Origin: Acidobacteriota bacterium
GTDB taxonomy: Bacteria; Acidobacteriota; Terriglobia; Terriglobales; Acidobacteriaceae
Direction: 5' to 3'
DNA length: 32,641 bases
Assembly: GCA_021781495.1 (NCBI GenBank)
Contig: JAJXWS010000039.1
Location: 1-32,641, forward strand
The notes beneath the pieces were generated by a model. That model worked only from the letters and a program-made list of their open reading frames with translations, searched no databases and had not been told where the DNA came from. Shown one piece after another: positions 15,944-26,000 of the stretch. The position numbers and the translations under genes are program-made. How positions within the stretch are numbered: the first letter of the stretch is position 1; the number at the start of each line of letters is the position of its first letter.

Positions 15944-16590
15944 TACGAGGATGGCCGTGCAAGAGGGAGATGCCAGCCCCGGAATATCGCCATCAAGCGA
16001 AGCCCGAGACAGATCGCCAAACCAATCAGCATTCCCACAAAAGACGGGATGTGAAGCCAACTCCCTGTAACGACGACCGCTCCTCCCGCGAGTGCTGCAA
16101 CAGCATAGATATCAGACTGCAGGACAACCGGCGTTTGATTCACGAGCACGTCGCGAATCACCCCGCCCCCAATCCCGGTCAACATCCCCAGCAGCGCCGC
16201 CATCACGGGATTCAATCCGGCTGCCAGCGCCTTTTGGGTCCCGGTGACTGCGAACAAGGCAAGGCCTGCGGCGTCCAGGCCGAGAATAAGCTTGCCCTGA
16301 ACATTGATCTTGCGGTTCCAGACGAAGACGACGAGCGCGGCGATGATCGAAATCCAGAGGTACTGCAAATTGGTGAGTGCGGCCGGCGGAACCGCCCCAA
16401 TCAGAAGGTCGCGAGTGATTCCGCCGGCATTGCCGGTAACAAACGCAAGAACCATGAGCCCAAACAGGTCAAACCTGTTCCTGACTCCGGCAACCGCGCC
16501 ACTCAGCGCAAAAACAAAAGTGCCGACCAGGTCGAGCACAACCGCAAATGTTCCAAGGAGATGTTGCCCTTCTGCCAACGCATTGCTCAT
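15943..16590 (-). CDS. TRIC cation channel / UPF0126 family membrane protein
   Basis: 215 residues with about seven hydrophobic helices. The family repeat appears twice. The first copy is LDLVGTFVFALSGAVAG followed by GNAGGITRDLLIG. The second is LDAAGLALFAVTGTQKAL followed by GIGGGVIRDVLVNQ. The GG-x-x-RD-x-L motifs are diagnostic of the bacterial TRIC-like (YicG/YadS) proteins, which form trimeric monovalent-cation channels; some members have been linked to glycine uptake. The start ATG overlaps the stop of the M20 hydrolase gene (ATGA), so the two are co-translated. The substrate here is not inferable beyond the idea that the hydrolase may release an amino acid. Confidence 0.9.
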   Translation of the reverse strand: MSNALAEGQHLLGTFAVVLDLVGTFVFALSGAVAGVRNRFDLFGLMVLAFVTGNAGGITRDLLIGAVPPAALTNLQYLWISIIAALVVFVWNRKINVQGKLILGLDAAGLALFAVTGTQKALAAGLNPVMAALLGMLTGIGGGVIRDVLVNQTPVVLQSDIYAVAALAGGAVVVTGSWLHIPSFVGMLIGLAICLGLRLMAIFRGWHLPLARPSS

Positions 16591-17846
16591 GATGCCATCC
16601 AGGCGTGTGCCGCAATCACCAGGGCCTTGATGCCGGTTTCCAGTGTCGGGTGCAAAACCGGCGCAAAGCGCGGATTATGATTTGTAGGCAACGTATGGAG
16701 CTTGCCTTCTCGTTTGGCCTGCGCATAAGTCTCAGGATCGGCTCCGCCAATAAACCAGTACACAGACGGCGAGTGCCACTGAGCGCCGAAGCAACCAAAA
16801 TCTTCGCTCGCCATGGTTGGCTTTGTCTGCTCGATGGATTCCTCTGGAAAGTATTGACGAAAGGCATCCACCACTCTCTTGGTGGCGACCGGATCGTTCG
16901 ATACCAGAGAATATTGATCGAGCGGAGTAATCTCAGGTGGTTCTGGAGCACCGGCAGCTTCTGACTCCGCATTCACAATCCGCGTGATTGACGCCAGGAT
17001 GCGGCTTCGAACACCTTCGTCAAAAGTGCGCACGTTCAGCTTGATGATCGCCTCATCCGGAATCACATTCTCTTTTGTCCCCGCCTGTAGCGATCCGACC
17101 GTGAGGACGGCGCTATCGGTTGGCGCCACTTCCCGCGACACAATTGTCTGTAGCCGCAGCACGGTCGAAGCAGCCATTACTACGGGATCAATGCTGGCTT
17201 CGGGCATTGATCCATGTGCTCCGCGGCCAAACATCCGAATCTGCAGGCTGTCGGCCGCCGAAGTGACAACGCCGTCTCGCCAATCTATCTTTCCGGAAGG
17301 CAAGCTCATCACGTGCTGGCCTAACACGACGTCAGGCTTTGGAAATCTCTCGACCAGCCCGTCGTCGATCATCGCCTGAGCCCCCTGTCCAATCTCCTCG
17401 CCCGGCTGAAACACTGCCATGAGGGTGCCCGTCCAGGCGTCGCGAGCCTTCGCGAACAGGCTGGCAGCGCCCAACAAACAGGCAACGTGCATGTCGTGGC
17501 CGCAGGAATGCGCTACTGGAGCCTCCGCTCCGTCGGGACCAGTTCCTGTGGCTTTACTCGCGTAGTCAAGCCCAGTTGCTTCTTGGATCGGCAAAGCATC
17601 CATATCCGCGCGCAGCATCACAACGGGGCCGGCGCCGTTACGGAGCAAACCCACAACCCCGGTTTTGCCCACTCCAGCGGTCACCTCAAACCCAAGTTCT
17701 CTCAGTTGGCCTTCTACAATTCCCGCCGTTCGGATCTCCTGCATCGATAATTCCGGGTGAGCATGTATGTCCTTATAGGTTGCCTCCAACGCAGGAAGAA
17801 GCGCGTCAAGATGTGTAAGGAGCATTTCCAGCCGTTTGTCCTGCAT
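16587..17846 (-). CDS. M20D family amidohydrolase (aminoacylase/hippurate-hydrolase-like metallopeptidase)
   Basis: 419 residues from the ATG at 17846, chosen because AAGGGGGAAG lies 4 bases upstream; an in-frame start 39 bases earlier lacks this. Metal-site motifs are in order: HAHPELSMQE, VVMLRADMDALPIQE, APVAHSCGHDMH, FQPGEEIGQG (catalytic Glu pair) and GRGAHGSMPE of the dimerisation lid. The C-terminal half has TMASEDFG and a histidine in TLPTNHNPRF. The M20D group hydrolyses N-acyl amino acids, including N-acetylated, indole-conjugated and hippurate substrates. No signal peptide is seen, so it is cytoplasmic. It is the first gene of a minus-strand operon with the TRIC-like gene. Confidence 0.92.
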   Translation of the reverse strand: MQDKRLEMLLTHLDALLPALEATYKDIHAHPELSMQEIRTAGIVEGQLRELGFEVTAGVGKTGVVGLLRNGAGPVVMLRADMDALPIQEATGLDYASKATGTGPDGAEAPVAHSCGHDMHVACLLGAASLFAKARDAWTGTLMAVFQPGEEIGQGAQAMIDDGLVERFPKPDVVLGQHVMSLPSGKIDWRDGVVTSAADSLQIRMFGRGAHGSMPEASIDPVVMAASTVLRLQTIVSREVAPTDSAVLTVGSLQAGTKENVIPDEAIIKLNVRTFDEGVRSRILASITRIVNAESEAAGAPEPPEITPLDQYSLVSNDPVATKRVVDAFRQYFPEESIEQTKPTMASEDFGCFGAQWHSPSVYWFIGGADPETYAQAKREGKLHTLPTNHNPRFAPVLHPTLETGIKALVIAAHAWMAS

Positions 17847-18324
17847 ATCGCTTCCCCCTTTAGCTGCTGGCGATCCCGAGGGCATTTTCGTTTTCAGGGC
17901 AGGTGCGTTTCGTCGTTGAAAACCGCAGCCGGGAGATTTGTACGTTCAGCCGCCGCCCTGCTAGAAATCTCTGACGTGCTTGCGGTAAAAGCATCGGCCG
18001 CGAAACCGGCTTCGGACCAGCCCTGCGGAAAACAGTTGTCAGCTTCGCATGAACCGTGGTGCGTTGTCGATTGTGGCGTTGCGAAATTCTCAGGGCGTAT
18101 GTGCCCGGCATCAGCAAGAATCGTGCGGTACGGATACCAGCTCGCCCTCGCGATTGTGCCAGATCAGGGTTGACCGTAGATGCGATACGATTCGATGGTC
18201 GCGGTGATTGGGGTTCACGCGGTGCCAGGGGCTCTGCTTCATTTCCGCATGACCGGCCAGTCGGAAGAGGTTCACTTGAGGCCTCTGAACCAGAGTTGGG
18301 ATCGGTTTGCAGTTTACTGGACTG

Positions 18325-18445
18325 TTGCCTGAGGGGGCGATCTGCCCAGGAAATCCTGCGTGCGAACAATGGGCCGGAGTTCGTGGCCAAGCGTCAGCGC
18401 CAGTGGCGGAGCGATACGCGTGCAACTGCCATCCTCATGAACCAC
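18325..18445 (+). pseudogene. degenerate IS3-family transposase (rve domain) remnant
   Basis: The plus-strand translation contains AQEILRANNGPEFVAKRQRQW followed by SDTRAT. It resembles the conserved IS3-type integrase-core segment 'RxDNGPEF(V/T)A..(L/I)xxWL..TGA' just before the final catalytic region. The first Asp of the DNGPEF box is Asn here, the flanking residues drift away from the family, and no ends or partner ORF exist. Only about 30 codons can be assigned. The rest of the 17847-18504 interval shows no supportable gene, although long frames on both strands happen to stay open. Confidence 0.55.
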
Positions 18446-18504
18446 CCCAGAAAAAGTGCGGCAACAAGAATCGGGCAGAGCGATAAGGGATTACATGGTC
18501 TCCC

Positions 18505-21500
18505 CTATTGCAGCAAAAGCAGCCATTCGCCAGCATCCGGTTTGTCGTAGGCTGTTTCCCTTTCGGCTTGTCTTGCTTTGGCTTCGTACTCTTTGCCTGA
18601 GCGCGGGTTGAACCAAAGCGCCGATTTTACATGCAGCTTGTGTTTCACCGTAACGGCTTGCCCGCTCAGCGAGTAGATCAGGGTTGGACCGTTGCTCTCG
18701 CGTGCCAGTGTCCACGTTGTCTGCGGATCGCCGGTCCATCCGTCCTTTGGCTCCATGTGCATCAGGTCATCGCGCAGGTACTTGTATACGAAGTTGCACA
18801 CCACTCCATCCGACGTCTGCGCTCGCGTGGCGCTCGGCTGCGAGCAATCCCGCGGAATTGCATCGGTCGTCGGTGGGCAGTCTGCGTGAGCTGAGGTGGC
18901 CACAACTTCGCTCACTGGCCGCGGTCGCAACGCCGAGGGAGCGGCAGCACCAGCCATCAGCACAGGCACAATCCCACCTCCATTCACCATCGGCATCAGG
19001 GCCACCTGGGGATAGCGGTCGTGGTACTCGCGAATTGCCTTGTAGGCTAGCAGTTCGGTCGTTGGCGGAGGCACATCCGTATAGCCGGGAAACTTCGCCG
19101 TAATCTGTTCGCGGAAAGCCCGGTCGATGCCCGCCCTGGGCGCGAAGAGCGAGCCATCCGGCTGATATTGCCAATAACGCATATCGATCACGGAGACATG
19201 TTTCGACCACATTGGATCGGCCATGATCGCGTCGGTACTTTCCTTGCTGGTTGTTAACGCTACGCGCACCTTCCGGCCGTGTTCGAGTTCCCACTCTGCA
19301 ATCGTCTTCAGAAAGAATTGCTGGAAGCTCAAGGGACCTGCGTACTGGTAAGCGAGGCCAAAGATCACGTTCGGTTGATCGGCCAGTTCGTCGAGCGTGT
19401 GCCGGATGTAGGCACGATGCAGCTCCCGCAGCGGTGGATAGGCAATGCTGAAGAATCGGTTTCCAAGATTGTTGCGATTGTCGAAGCGCAGCGGCGGCGG
19501 TTCAGGCAAACCAGTGTCGTTGATATTGTTGGCAGGGCGCCAGGGACTGTCGACCCAGTGTGGACCGATCTCCAGCACATTATGTGTGTTGTATAGATCG
19601 TAGAAAACAAGGATGCCAGCCTTGGCCGCCTCGCGAGCAAAGGATCTGTGGCGCGAAAAGTACCAGGGATTGTAGCGTGTCAGGTCGTACCGGCTCAGTC
19701 CGTCCCACGCTGTTCCCTTACCGCTGCGCGCCCACGGCATCTCGTAGAAAGGCGCCCACGCATTCGCATCCTCGCGTCTTTCGTCGGTGTGCGCGTCGCG
19801 ACGGCGATCGTACCACAGCCCCGGATTCACCTGAATCGTCAATACGCCGTCTCGCTTTAACCGTGCAATCATCGCGGCCAGATCTTCCGTTTCTCCCGGA
19901 GCGGTCACGCCGGGCACGAAGCGCGTCACGCTCGAGCCGGTTGCATCCAACGCGCTCCACCGCGAGAGATCCCCCTTCCACCATGCTTCCGTTTGCGATT
20001 CACCCCATGCGATGTGACCGTCGACAACAAACCGTCCGCCAAGGATCTCAATCGTATGCAGTGGCATCGCGGCCTCGCTTGCAGAGGCGGCTGCTGAGGC
20101 GCGAAAGAACGGGGCAGTGGCGTCTTCGGTGGCGGTGTCTTTCCAGCTCGGCAGGATGTCGTCGAGACTCATCCCCGTGCGCCTCATCAACTGCGTTGAG
20201 AAAAGTGGCTGACCACTCTCGACAACGCGGTTCGGCGCATCCGGCGGGCCAAGCGCATCGAGCGTCTGCGCCGTTGAATTCCAGATCAGGGAATTGGCCG
20301 CTGTCCAACCGCCGCCTTGAGCGCGATTGAAGTCCAGGATCAATTGCAGCCTGGCTTCAGGCACATGTACCTGCTCGTAGAGCATGCCCGCCGCAAGGCT
20401 CTCAAAGGATCCGCTCGCCCCGAGCGTATTGCGCGCCAGGCAATCCAGAAAGACATTCGGGCCCGCTGTTAACATGCCGGTCGCGAAGTCGTTCATTCCG
20501 CCCTCGCCCAGGCAATGCACAACAAGAACCTGCTGACCATTGGCGACAAAGCTCTGACGGCGGTAACCGGCCTTCTCTGCAATTGGCTCCAGGCTTTGGC
20601 AGTCCGCTACCGTGATGCGCCTGGCACGGTTGTTGACGCGCACCGCGGAGCTGGCAAAGTGCCGCGCCGTAACCCGGCGTACCCATCCATCCCGCAGATG
20701 GTCCATCAGAATTGCGATCCATGCGTGTTCTTCGTCGGCAGGATTGGAGACGTCATAGCTGCTCTCGAGCGTCAGGTTCTCAATGCCAATATGTTCCGGT
20801 GGCTCCTCGCCGTGCACCAGCGCGAGCGTGCCGCCGCCCCATCTCTTCTCCAGCGCCAGCGTGATGGGCGCATCCAGTGTGACGGAGCTGTCTTCGGGAT
20901 GAACGGCAACGATCGTGCGGTCCCAGACCATGCTGCGTGAGCCCGGCTTCCAGTCCAGGCGGAACGACGCAAAGTTGCCCGGCAGATTGGTCATGCCGAT
21001 GGCGGAGTCCCACTCGGCTGTGTTGGGACGAGTCACCACCACAGATGCGCCGACTTTCAGGCCGTCGATGCTCGCCAGATGCAGCTCCCGGGTTCCTGCT
21101 GCTGCGTCGTTCAAAATGGCAATGGTAGAGCCCGTGTGTGGGTCCTTCAATCCACCCACTTCAATCAAACTCCGGCGCGACCTTCCTTTCGCCAGAAGGA
21201 TTGTCTTGCCGGGGCCTGCACCGCGCAGAACCACGCCGGAGACGCGCATTGCAAGTTGTCCATGGACGAGAAAGCGCCCTGGCGTCAGCACCACCGCGCC
21301 ACGAAAACCATCGGCTCCCATCGGCAGCGATGCAACGTGATCCAGTGCCTGCTGAATCTGCCCTGTGTCGTCGCTGCCTGTAGGTGCAACACGCACCTGC
21401 GCGCGAACATGCGGCAAGGCTTGGCCGGCACCGTAGCCGGCATAGGAAAAATCAATTCCGGCAGCGTTCGCGGAAGCGTTGGAGTACTGAGCTTTGGCAA

Positions 21501-21573
21501 CCAGCCCCAGAGTCAGGGCGGCCAGCAACACAACAGCCCACCTGACAGTTCTCATCCGGCCGAGCAAATTCAT
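18505..21573 (-). CDS. secreted beta-helix (pectate-lyase-like) plus DUF6298-like protein
   Basis: 1022 residues with a Sec signal peptide (RTVRWAVVLLAALTLGLVAKAQ). Residues about 40-470 look like a right-handed parallel beta-helix of the pectate-lyase-3 type. They begin with a DDTGQIQQALDHVAS start and repeated short turns such as GVVLRGAGPGKTILL, IGIENLTLESSYDV and VRVNNRARRITVADC. From about 505 a second catalytic-type region carries VPGVTAPGETEDLAAMIARLK, NPGLWYDRRRD and FYDLYNTHNVLEIGPHWVDS. This is what I recall from DUF6298 proteins, probably a TIM-barrel. The last 75 residues (SALWFNPRSGKEY to GEWLLLLQ) match the collagen-binding-2-like C-terminal sandwich seen on some glycoside hydrolases. 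The activity is inferred as polysaccharide processing. It follows the double-TetR gene by 33 bases. Confidence 0.72.
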   Translation of the reverse strand: MNLLGRMRTVRWAVVLLAALTLGLVAKAQYSNASANAAGIDFSYAGYGAGQALPHVRAQVRVAPTGSDDTGQIQQALDHVASLPMGADGFRGAVVLTPGRFLVHGQLAMRVSGVVLRGAGPGKTILLAKGRSRRSLIEVGGLKDPHTGSTIAILNDAAAGTRELHLASIDGLKVGASVVVTRPNTAEWDSAIGMTNLPGNFASFRLDWKPGSRSMVWDRTIVAVHPEDSSVTLDAPITLALEKRWGGGTLALVHGEEPPEHIGIENLTLESSYDVSNPADEEHAWIAILMDHLRDGWVRRVTARHFASSAVRVNNRARRITVADCQSLEPIAEKAGYRRQSFVANGQQVLVVHCLGEGGMNDFATGMLTAGPNVFLDCLARNTLGASGSFESLAAGMLYEQVHVPEARLQLILDFNRAQGGGWTAANSLIWNSTAQTLDALGPPDAPNRVVESGQPLFSTQLMRRTGMSLDDILPSWKDTATEDATAPFFRASAAASASEAAMPLHTIEILGGRFVVDGHIAWGESQTEAWWKGDLSRWSALDATGSSVTRFVPGVTAPGETEDLAAMIARLKRDGVLTIQVNPGLWYDRRRDAHTDERREDANAWAPFYEMPWARSGKGTAWDGLSRYDLTRYNPWYFSRHRSFAREAAKAGILVFYDLYNTHNVLEIGPHWVDSPWRPANNINDTGLPEPPPLRFDNRNNLGNRFFSIAYPPLRELHRAYIRHTLDELADQPNVIFGLAYQYAGPLSFQQFFLKTIAEWELEHGRKVRVALTTSKESTDAIMADPMWSKHVSVIDMRYWQYQPDGSLFAPRAGIDRAFREQITAKFPGYTDVPPPTTELLAYKAIREYHDRYPQVALMPMVNGGGIVPVLMAGAAAPSALRPRPVSEVVATSAHADCPPTTDAIPRDCSQPSATRAQTSDGVVCNFVYKYLRDDLMHMEPKDGWTGDPQTTWTLARESNGPTLIYSLSGQAVTVKHKLHVKSALWFNPRSGKEYEAKARQAERETAYDKPDAGEWLLLLQ

Positions 21574-21606
21574 CTGTTCTTTTCCTGTGTTCTTTTCCGG
21601 TGCACG

Positions 21607-22884
21607 TTACTTCCGCTGTGCTCGAATGCCGTGGAGGAATAGGTCGGCCAGCAGCAACGCAAGTGAGCGCGGCTCGATATCGGCCTCTTCCTGATACCAG
21701 GGGTAAATGTGCGTAATCATGCCCAGCAGGGCAAATCCCAAATAGCGCGCGGAAACGTCATCCCGCAGCACGCCCGCCTCCTGGGCTTCGCGCAGAATCT
21801 GCCGCACAAACGCTTCGTACCTGTCGCGCAACTCCACAATCTCGAGTCGTTTCTTTGCGCCGAGAAAGTTGATCTGCTCATTGGCAACCGCAAGCCAGTT
21901 CTTGTGCTCCAGCAGCGCGACCACATGTGCAACGATCAGGTTGAGCAGGCGTGCCTCTGCGCCGCGGACTCCTTGCAGCGCAGTTGTAACTCTGCGCAGC
22001 ATGTACTCATGCGCGGAGCGGATGATCTGGTAGCAGAGGTCATCTTTGCTCTTCGTGTAGTAGTAGAGCGAGGCCTTCTCAATGCCCATTGCTTCCGCAA
22101 TCTCGCGTGTCGATGTCGTGGTGTAGCCGCGAGTGGCAAAGAGCATGCTGGAAATATCGAGCAGCCGCGCATGGGTCTCATTGCGGGTTTCGCAGATGGG
22201 CTGCGGCTCCAGTCCGGCTGCGACGATCGCTTCGTGGCTGCTTTCAAGATGGATCGCAACACCCGGCGCGGCGGCGCCTTTGATATAGAGATCGGAAAAG
22301 ACGCGAGCCAGCGCTTTCACGGGCAGTTCTCCGTCAGGACGAAACCAGAGTACCGGCCACATCGCCATGCTCATCACGGCGTGGTAATGGTACTTGTGCG
22401 GAATGCCGGAGCGCATCATGCCGGCCGTAATCGCCGCGTCGTAGATCTTGGTTACCATTTGCTCATAGCGGGTCCAGAAAGCATTAATCTCCTGGTTGCA
22501 CTCCGCTGAAAGAGAACGGTAATCGTACATGCTGACCAGTGCCTCACGCTGCAGTGCAAGCGTTGCTGTCAGGTGAGACTCGGCAATCATTTGTAACGAT
22601 TCGAGTGGGTCCGCAGCGCGACGCGCGGCAGCCTCAACCTGCTGAATGACTTGTTCCAGCGAGGAATAGCAGATGTCGTAGAGCAGCTCTTCCTTGTTCT
22701 TGACGTGGTAGTAGAGCGACGCCTGCTGAACGCCCAGGGCCGAGGCCAGGTCTCGCGTGCTGGTCTTGCGATAGCCCTTTTCCCAGAAGAGGTCGAGCGC
22801 GATCTGGCGCAGCCGCTCACGCGTACTGGCGCCTGCGGAATGTGTCTCTTTCTGGCTGACGGGAGCAGCTTCTGTCCTTGGCAT
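21607..22884 (-). CDS. double-TetR transcriptional regulator (two TetR units in one chain)
   Basis: 425 residues from the ATG at 22884; the open frame extends 45 codons upstream, but those residues look non-coding. Unit 1 has its TetR helix-turn-helix at about 22-68 (ALDLFWEKGYRKTSTRDLA, then ALGVQQASLYYHVKNKEEL). After a ligand-binding-like region, unit 2 starts at about 225. Its second intact HTH is LFATRGYTTTSTREIAEAMG, then IEKASLYYYTKSKDDL. TetR proteins are normally about 200 residues and dimerise; here both copies are complete and distinct. The chain could therefore act as a built-in heterodimer or bind a double site. It sits between the receptor gene (upstream) and the beta-helix protein (downstream), so it most likely regulates this unit. 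Confidence 0.9.
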   Translation of the reverse strand: MPRTEAAPVSQKETHSAGASTRERLRQIALDLFWEKGYRKTSTRDLASALGVQQASLYYHVKNKEELLYDICYSSLEQVIQQVEAAARRAADPLESLQMIAESHLTATLALQREALVSMYDYRSLSAECNQEINAFWTRYEQMVTKIYDAAITAGMMRSGIPHKYHYHAVMSMAMWPVLWFRPDGELPVKALARVFSDLYIKGAAAPGVAIHLESSHEAIVAAGLEPQPICETRNETHARLLDISSMLFATRGYTTTSTREIAEAMGIEKASLYYYTKSKDDLCYQIIRSAHEYMLRRVTTALQGVRGAEARLLNLIVAHVVALLEHKNWLAVANEQINFLGAKKRLEIVELRDRYEAFVRQILREAQEAGVLRDDVSARYLGFALLGMITHIYPWYQEEADIEPRSLALLLADLFLHGIRAQRK

Positions 22885-23036
22885 CGCTTGCTTCTCGGCA
22901 TACTTCAGTTGCTGCAAGTTACTCGATGGTTCCGGGTGGTGTACGGTCAATATTCTATTGCATCGCAATTTGGAGCCGTTGGGTGCGGCGGGCATGAACT
23001 TAGTCGCGCCCGCCGCCATTATTTCCGGGCCTGAGC

Positions 23037-26000
23037 CTAGAAGTTGATGCGCGCCGCGAGTTGGATATCGCGCGGCATGTTGGCCTGGCCGGTAACCTGG
23101 CCAAGAGCCGTGGACGAAGTGTTAAGCACCGGCTGGCCGGGCGTGGTGGCCTGTACCGTGGTGTTGCCAATGGCAAATATCACCGAGTTAGTGACGTTGT
23201 AGGCCGATAAATCAAGCAGGAGATGCACGCGATCATGGAGTGGCACTTCGCGCTTGAGGCTCATGTCGATGTCCCACATCGAAGGCCCGCGCAGGTTAAA
23301 CGGGGCTGTGCGTGGGGCATTGCCAAACGTCAGGTTGTAGGGCGTGCTGAAGGCCGCCGGATCGATGAAGTTGATCGCCGTGTGGTTCCCCTGCACGCCG
23401 TGTCCCCAACTGCCGTGAATGCGCGCATTGCCCGAATAGTTGGGATTCAGATTTGGATAGCAGGTGCCCTGGTAGTAGAGCGTAGAGCAGGCATTCAGTG
23501 TGATGCCGATAGGCGTGCCCGTGGAGTGCGTGTAAATCCCTGCTAGCTTCCAGTCGCCGAGGAGCGCCTTCACCGCGCCCGGTCCGCGGCTCTGCCGGGT
23601 GTACGGCAGCGAATACACGCCGTACGCGTTCACCACGTGGCGGCTATCAGTGCTTCCGTAGGAGCGGTCCACATAGCTGGGCAGGTAGGCTGAGCGATAG
23701 GCGCCGTTGTCGTCATATTCGCGCTGCAATACGTAGTTGAACGTGAACGACACGCCATGGAAGTCGCGCTCCTTGGCCGTGAGTTGGAGAGACTGGTAGT
23801 TGGAGTTGGAGACGTTGCCCGCTACGTCGTTCACGCCCGAATACTGCGGGAATGGGCGCAGCATCTGGGCAATGGTGCCCTTGAACGTGGGGTAGGGAAG
23901 AGTTACGTCGGGCACAATTGCCTGTGCCGCAGCAATGTTGGCCGGCGTAGCCTGAGCGCCGAGCAGGTTGACAGACGCGCCATTGATCGTGGCGTTTTCC
24001 AGTGCCAGATACTTGGGATTCAGTTCGTTTGACCAATTGCCGCGGCCGGGGTGGCCGTATGCATTCACCGGCAGGAAATGGCCCTCCGTTCCAAGGTAAG
24101 CGGCCTGAAGAACCAGGTTCTGATTGATCATCCGCTCCAGGCCCGCGCTCCACGACTCAATATAAGGAGCGCGCGCTCCCACGGCCGGATCGAGATAGTT
24201 GACCGCGCCACCGGTATTGAACGATGAGTTGATGAATGGCCCCTTGGTGTAGGTGGGGAAACCGGAGTCGAGCATGAAGGCCTGTGCGCCGTTCTGGCCA
24301 ACCTCATTCGGAACGGCAGCATAGCCCAGTTGCTCGTTGGCCAGTGAGGCCACGCCGGTCACGCCGGTGGCATGCGCATAGCTGATGCCATAACCGCCGC
24401 GAACAACGGTCTGGTCATTGATCTGGTACGCAAAACCAACGCGGGGTCCAAAGTTCTTGTAGTAGTTATGGATGGGCGTAGAGCAGTTGCAACCGTATGT
24501 TCCGCCGCCGGCAAACTGCAGAGCGCCGGGATAGTTGACTGCGGAGTTGACCGTGGCCGGGTTCATCCAGGAGTAGCGGTTCTGGACCTCGGTCGACGGC
24601 GGATAGAAGTCCCAGCGCAGTCCAAGGTTCAGGGTCAGCCGCTGCGACGCCTTGTAGTCGTCCTGGAAATAGAGCGATGTCGGACGGCTGCGCGTGCCAA
24701 TGGTAGCCGCGGCGGAATAGTCGTACAGGACGCCTTGATTGACTGCGCCGAACAGGAAGCTGGCATAGGCATTGCCCGTGCTTGAGAGTAGCTTGCCGGT
24801 GGAGTCATAATCCGCCGTCTGCGCGCTGTTGAAGTTCAGGTACACAGGAGAGGTGCCGCCGGTCCACGACATGTTGTTGACTTCCAGCCACTGGTGCAGA
24901 AAACCAAAGCTCAGCGAGTGGCGGCCGCGGATGTACTGCATGTCATCCTGCAGCGTGAAGTTATTGGTGATGGAGTTGTATGCCTTGCCGCCCGCCCAGC
25001 CCGACAGTCCGTACGCGTCACTGAACGAGGTGTTCGGGAAAGCTTCGGTTGCCTGGCCTACAGGCAAGCCTTGCATGCCGGCCAGCGTTCCCAGTCCGTA
25101 CTGCTTGGCTTGCGACGGGTTTTGCACCGGTCCCCAGAACCGCATGTAGCCGTAGCGGAAAGAGTTCACCAGATTCGGGCGGATGACGTAATTGTCTTCC
25201 AGCAGAATGGTGGGATTCTTCGAGTGCCAGATGTAGGAAGGCTCGTAGGGAAGCGGCAACGGGTTGCCGTAGCCAACCGCCCTGGGCGTTCCCTGCTCAT
25301 CAAAGGCCACCACTGCCGAAAGCCTGTGATTCTCGTTGATGTTCCAGTCCACTTTGTTGTCGATGGCCCATGTCGTCTGGCTGGTCGGGAAAGAGCCAAG
25401 GTAATTGTTGGTCAGGTTCGAGTTGGTCGGCGTAGGCAGAAGCGACTGTAGCTTGCCGGCAACCGCGGAGATCTGCGCCGGGTTCAGCACATTCGACATG
25501 CCGTTGTAGCTCACCTGGCTGCGCGTGCAGTTGCCGGTCGAGCAATCCGTGGACGTGGGATCGTAGATGGGCTGATAGGCGCTGAAGTCCCCATTGCGCT
25601 CCGCCAAAGTGGGAATGGTGGCATACGTGGGAGACGTGTTGGCGCTGTAACGATAAGCGTCGTAAGCGCTGAAGAAGAACAGCCGGTTGCGTAGCGCGTG
25701 GCCGCCGATACGTCCGCCGAACTCGTTCTGGTGCTCCACCGGCTTAACCGCCTTGCCCGTGATTTTGTTGATGATCCAGGGGTTGAAGAAGCCCCAGGTA
25801 TCAAGCGCCGTGTTGCGGAAATACTCAAAGACCGAGCCGTGGAACTGATTGCTTCCAGACCGAACCGTATAGTTCTGCACGCCGATGCCCTGGTACTGTG
25901 CGGGAATGATGCCGGTGATCACCTGGAACTGATCGACGGCTTCCACTGAGATCGAGTTGGAAACAGCGCGGCTGTCGCCCTGCAGATACAGGCTGGAGGC

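Noticed and set aside
17860-18390. 176-codon minus-strand frame in the gap before the M20 gene
   Set aside because: Composition is Arg/Pro/Ser-rich without hydrophobic periodicity, and the opposite strand contains the transposase relic.
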